From Plectrocnemia conspersa (lineage: Eukaryota; Arthropoda; Insecta; Trichoptera; Polycentropodidae), in assembly GCA_009617715.1 (NCBI GenBank), contig VTFK01000291.1:62001-126000 (forward strand): DNA of 64,000 nucleotides. Direction: 5' to 3'. Shown piece by piece: positions 1 to 64,000 of the stretch. The position numbers and the translations under genes were made by a program. The notes beneath the pieces were generated by a model. That model saw nothing but the letters and a program-made list of their open reading frames with translations. It was not told the origin of the DNA and did no database searches. Position 1 is the first letter of the stretch. The number at the start of each line of letters is the position of its first letter.

Positions 1-331
1 TTGTTTAAAATCTCTATCAGCAGCTTAGATAAGTGCTTTATAAGGTGTATACATCAATGCTACTCTAGAGATTCATATCCCAGTATACCTTGCCAGAATT
101 TTGTTTGAAATATAAATGAATAATATTTGCATATTATAATATTATATATTTAGAAAATCTCTTTTGAACTATATCTATATAATCACCATTTTTTTAATTT
201 AAGTCTGACCAACATGACTTGATTCGTTTTTTCAATGCGTCATGGAACATACAAGAGTCGCATTACATATTATGCAGTGAAGCACGTTTCTATCCACTTT
301 ATAATCATAAGTAAAAAATATTATATATTAC
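1..331 (-). other. Start of the intron after exon 14
   Basis: AT-rich intron sequence with no coding similarity. It contains a repeat at 20-105 that recurs at about 25640-25725. Confidence 0.6.
20..105. repeat. Dispersed repeat copy, shared with 25640-25725
   Basis: Both places share, in the same orientation, AGCAGCTTAGATAAGTGCTT-like sequence, then ATCAATGC.ACTC and TCATATCC.AGCATAC.TTG, with scattered substitutions. The family is not identified; a fragment of an old transposon is likely. Confidence 0.6.
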
Positions 332-59596
<59,265 letters not shown>

Positions 59597-62500
59597 CTGT
59601 AAAATTACATAGACATTAATATTACATTGAAAAATTTGTGGCAAGAGCAAATATAAAATTTGTAAATAAATACGAATAATGATTTCTGATTCACTTTTAC
59701 GCAAGATTTTTAACTAATTTTAATAACGAGACAATTTTAATTAAAATATTTATATAAAAATAGCAGTTACCATAATTCGTCATATAAAAAATAATATTAA
59801 AATAAAATTAGACGAACCGGAAAAGCTCCTAGTATCGACAATAAATATTATAAATCAATGTGAAATTTCAGAGTATTAAGGAGCTGGATAGCGATAGTCA
59901 TAAGCGAATCAGTTAGTGTATAAGTCTTTGTATATACATTAAGTTGATATTTTAAAAGCACTTTTGGCTACATAAATTATTAATATAACATTAATGCTAT
60001 TATTAATATAAAATATTTTTCGCTCAAATATTTTTAAGATATTTCTAAGGGCTTTGATGTCGCTTATAATATTTCCGCAATTGTAAGAAATTCGTTATTT
60101 TTCAATGCGATAATATAATCAATACACAAACCAATTAGTGTATTTTTGATTTATACTCTTATTCTCACAAATCATTAAATTTTATCTTGTCTTGCAGTCA
60201 AAAATAAGCGATTAATTGTTTAATTAGAAATTTTCCAATTAATATTTTTTAATATATATAATTTTATTTTTCTAATATATGTAATCACATCTTAATATTG
60301 TGATAATTAATTTTTTAATTTTTTATTAATTAGTTGTAAATCTAACTATGCAATCTTTACAGGTTTACTTAATGAGTCATCTTAGTCTTATAAATAATTT
60401 AATGTACATACGTATTTGTGAGATATGTTTTGTAAATGAAAAATAGTTTGAAAAATAGGACACACATAAATTCAATAAATGTAAATTAGTTCAGCTCTTT
60501 GTAGCTATAACCACAAACAATTATGTTAGTGGAAAATTTTTTCAGACGTTGAATGGCTCGTGATTCCTCGAGCACAAGCGTTATGATCGAAACAAGCAAG
60601 AATAAAGGACGCAATCGTAACTAGAGAATTTAATTTATGAATCCCGGAGTTAGTAAACATAATCTCTAAAGTTTTAAGATTACTCTGGTCTCTGTATATA
60701 TTTGATATGTTTGATAATTATATAAAATAAAACCAGAAGAAGCGTCTGCAAAATCACTATATTTGATTGAGTAATAATATAGTTTGTATTAAAACTGATG
60801 ATGCAATTGTCAAAATAAATAATGAAAAACTTGTCAGTCAGCGGTCATGAAATTCATCTCCTTATTTCTGAAATTATTTACAACAATATCCTTACTCAAC
60901 TCTTGTAATCATGCCCTAAAAAAAGGTTCGAAATTAATTAATTAATTCGTAGTAATACTAGAAACATTTTTAAATTTAAAAAAATACTATAAATAAAATA
61001 AAATTGTGGCAATGCTACCTAAAAATGCTTATCTACTAAAATGTGTTAAAAACCAATACAGGAAATATTTTTTTTAATAGTTTAGACTTTAAAACTAGGT
61101 AGAATAGTATGGTAGACTATTTATATTTTAATTATTAAGGGCATAAAAAATGCAAATAGATTATTTTTTTTTTGTAATTTTTATCAAAAAAAAAAATGCA
61201 TAAAAATTGTAATAAATATAACAGATTTTAAATATTTAAATATAGCTTTTAAAACATTTTGTCAACGTGATTTAATCTTTTGCTTAACTAATGTACAGTA
61301 GACCCCCTAATAACACGGTATATTGGGGGCATGATATTTGAGCGCGTGTAGTTGGGGAAATAAAAAATATTTTTTCAATACTAAATGTACATATTAAATC
61401 TTCACCCATGTTTTAACGTCACTGCCAAGTCTTCAAAAAAAATATTTCTGGATAAAACACTTGCGCCTTAACTATAAAGAAAAGTTGGGCAAGGAAATCT
61501 TGAATTTGAGGTCAAAATAAGTAATGTATTTTTAGTTGAAACACTTCTGCTTAGGCAAAAAATCATATAAATAAATTAAATTCCTGCTTATATGAAATAT
61601 TACAAAAAATAAGAAAAATTACCAATCCTTTAAAAAATTATAATTTCACACATGGTTGTAACTAAAGCGCTGTCATTTATCAACGAGACTGACAACAGAC
61701 AATAAGACATCTAGAGACAATAAGAAGAACACGTCTTTGCGATTGAAAGGACACAGAATGGTACAAAAGTCGATATAAGTCCTGGTAATTCCGTTTGATT
61801 GAAGACTCGCTGTTCAGCGGGCTTAGGAAAATTACTTATCTCGGGACTGTCCGATGAAAATGTTTTTCATCTGCACAGCCAGGATTTAGAGTAGTGGTAC
61901 GTTATAGCCGATAAAAGTAATGATGCACCGGATCAATCAATCTTTGGCACGATATTGTCTTCGCCGGCGATATCTCCATCGGACAGGACAAAGCAAATGA
62001 AATTGAAACGTTCCGTTCGGGACGATATAATTCGGTCATCTTCAGACAATGGCTGATGGGATTCGCTTTTTTGTTCTATTTTATTTTTCATTTCGATTCT
62101 CATCTTGCCCGGGATGTCACGTCCAATAAATATAAGATCCTCCAAGGGACCGGAACACGAAGATTTTTCATTACTGAAAGCGCAAACCTAGCGTTTCATC
62201 GGAACTGACACCTGGCAACGTGTATTTATATAATATTATATTTTATGTATGAGAGATATAAAAGCAAAAAGAGTCAATGCCTAAAAATTTAAAAATACAC
62301 GTTAGTACCTATCTTCGTTTTTTACATGGTGACTCAAATGTAAAAGTATGTTTATAAATATATAAATACATGTTGAAAGTATTTGCAAAAAAGCAATTTA
62401 TTAATAATCAACATTGTATGTATTTAAATATTTATACCTAATTATACAGTACTTCACATACAATCGTATTAATATGTTACAAATTTAATATTTAAATCGC

Positions 62501-64000
62501 TATTTATTATTTATAAATGCACTTATCATGACGGGTATTTTATGATGCGGCCAATACCAACTTAACATACTAATTATTTATGATAATATACTATAAATAT
62601 ATGTATGAATATTAATTATTAAAAATAAAATTTAAAACATCGTCCTTTAAATATTTATTTATTTAAAATATTCATTAAGACAATCCTTAATAAAGAACAA
62701 GTACTAGAAAAAATAAACTAGTACGATATTACATTAGAAAAGCTAGTTTAGAATAATATATTTCATTATTAAGAATTAAAAATTGTCTGTGTTGTGAAAG
62801 AGAATCGAAATTAAAGTCAGTTACTTAAAAAAAAGTCGTAACAGACATCAAAAATAATAAAGTGCATTCATTACAAGAATGGAAAAGAAAAAGTCTAGAG
62901 ATGATAGTATTAGGGGAGGCAAACTTTTTTTGGCGTACGCAAAGCCGCTAAATCCCTTTCATTAAATATGCACAAACGGAAAGGGAAAATGTGAAGGAAA
63001 TTTTCGGACCTAATATGCTGTTTCCCATCTCTGCAGGGAAATAAAATAATAAAAGCTTTTTTTTTTATCACTTTTTTCAAAACAAAAGTTATACCGCACC
63101 CGATATAATAACAGGAAAAGGTCAGAGAGTATTCGAAATAACTTATGAATAATAAAATGAGCTTTCGCAAAAGTTAAAAGCATTTAAAAAAAATGATAAA
63201 ATTATAAAACAGAATTACGAATATTGTTATTAATTAAATAGTATTCACAGAGAAAATATATTTAGACTTGCCCTTTATTAACACAATGATTGACAAGTTT
63301 TATATAATACATATTTATTATAACCAGCTTTAGAGTGGCTTTAAGTAAAATATAATAAATTAGGGTTTAATAAAAATATTAACTTTAATTATAATTTAAT
63401 AACTTTAATTCTTTAACGCAATTTATGTATGTAGGATTAAATATTTTTGTTTTGGATATTACTATTTTTATATAAATACGTTTTATTTTAAAAAGTAGCT
63501 GTAAAAATATTTAAATAATATAAAAATAATATAGAAAATAAAAATCAACTCATAAAAAGGTGCTAATGATGTGAAAGTTGACATTTTATTTCAACTCTTA
63601 CGAAGTAAACTAAAAATATATTCTCAGGACTAATGCTATTTAGAAAGTTCTATTATGACAAAAAATGTATATTATAAAAAGACACAATTTAAAATATTTG
63701 TAGGATTTCTAAAAATATAAAAATCTAAGACATAAATTGGAGCTTAAACTATTATATATACTCAAATATATATCGCCTATGATCGATTGTAAAGAACATT
63801 TAGTATATCGAAGTTTAGAAACAAGTTCAGAGAGATGTTCAAGACTATAGCGTTTCACTGAATAATATATAATAATTCTTTATCAGTATTCACACATATT
63901 TTATTTAATTGCGCAAATTTTATATTTTACTTAATTAGCCAAAATGCCTTGAAATATTTTTTCAATAACGGAGGATACAAATTCAGGTGATTTTGGCAAA
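59597..64000 (-). other. Intron upstream of exon 1, continuing past the window
   Basis: At least 4.4 kb without an A2M-family exon on the minus strand. Apart from the island at 61680-62220 it is plain AT-rich sequence. Confidence 0.55.
61680..62220 (-). other. GC-richer island with a protein-like minus-strand frame
   Basis: The frame from about 62190 to 61933 reads LEDLIFIGRDIPGKMRIEMK, then SEDDRIISSRTERFNFICF and VLSDGDIAGEDNIVPKID before a stop. A possible acceptor (GCTTTCAG) lies just upstream, so it could be a terminal exon of a nested gene. It does not fit the A2M protein. A conserved non-coding element is equally possible. Confidence 0.3.

Overview
This is a 64 kb window of AT-rich insect-type nuclear DNA, probably from a lepidopteran. 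It has canonical GT..AG introns, LINE, hAT and mariner-type relics, a tRNA-derived SINE and long AT microsatellites. There are no bacterial-style operons, and most of the sequence does not code. The order is inferred from overall character, not from a species-specific marker.

One multi-exon gene on the minus strand accounts for essentially all convincing coding sequence. Fourteen exons lie between 59596 and 332 and join in frame into about 919 residues with no stop codon. The product is an alpha-2-macroglobulin/complement-family protein. In order it has a macroglobulin strand set, a bait-like segment with a dibasic RSRRR run, MG7 with the family's aromatic landmark at the bait end (TWDCF), the first half of a CUB domain, an inserted farnesoic-acid-O-methyltransferase-like domain (Methyltransf_FA), a thioester-type helical domain in which I find no GCGEQ motif, and the second CUB half. 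That order is the one I associate with CPAMD8. The gene is open at both ends: the N-terminal macroglobulin domains lie beyond 64000, and the C-terminal receptor-binding region lies beyond position 1.

The exon layout is lopsided. The seven last exons (2642 to 332) are compact, with introns of 61-629 bp. The earlier exons sit between introns of 1.3-18 kb, with the single exception of a 76 bp intron. The large introns hold the rest of the content: two jockey-type LINE relics (plus strand 3450-4085, minus strand 39790-40290), a third LINE reverse-transcriptase relic (45061-45380), a hAT transposase relic (13390-15365), a pair of mariner-type MITEs (7849-8260, 15530-15762), a tRNA-Ile-like SINE and a decayed second copy, a six-unit array of 175 bp repeats (18898-19890), and a 113-bp-arm palindrome built from the same sequence (41962-42190). 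There are also several unnamed dispersed repeats and a 210 bp (TA)n tract.

Scattered through the introns are 0.25-0.65 kb islands of clearly higher GC content that are neither exons nor recognisable transposons. These are candidate conserved or regulatory elements. I found no rRNA genes, CRISPR arrays or functional tRNA genes, and no second intact protein gene. The strongest leads for novelty are the apparently thioester-less CPAMD8-like protein and the 175 bp repeat / palindrome family.
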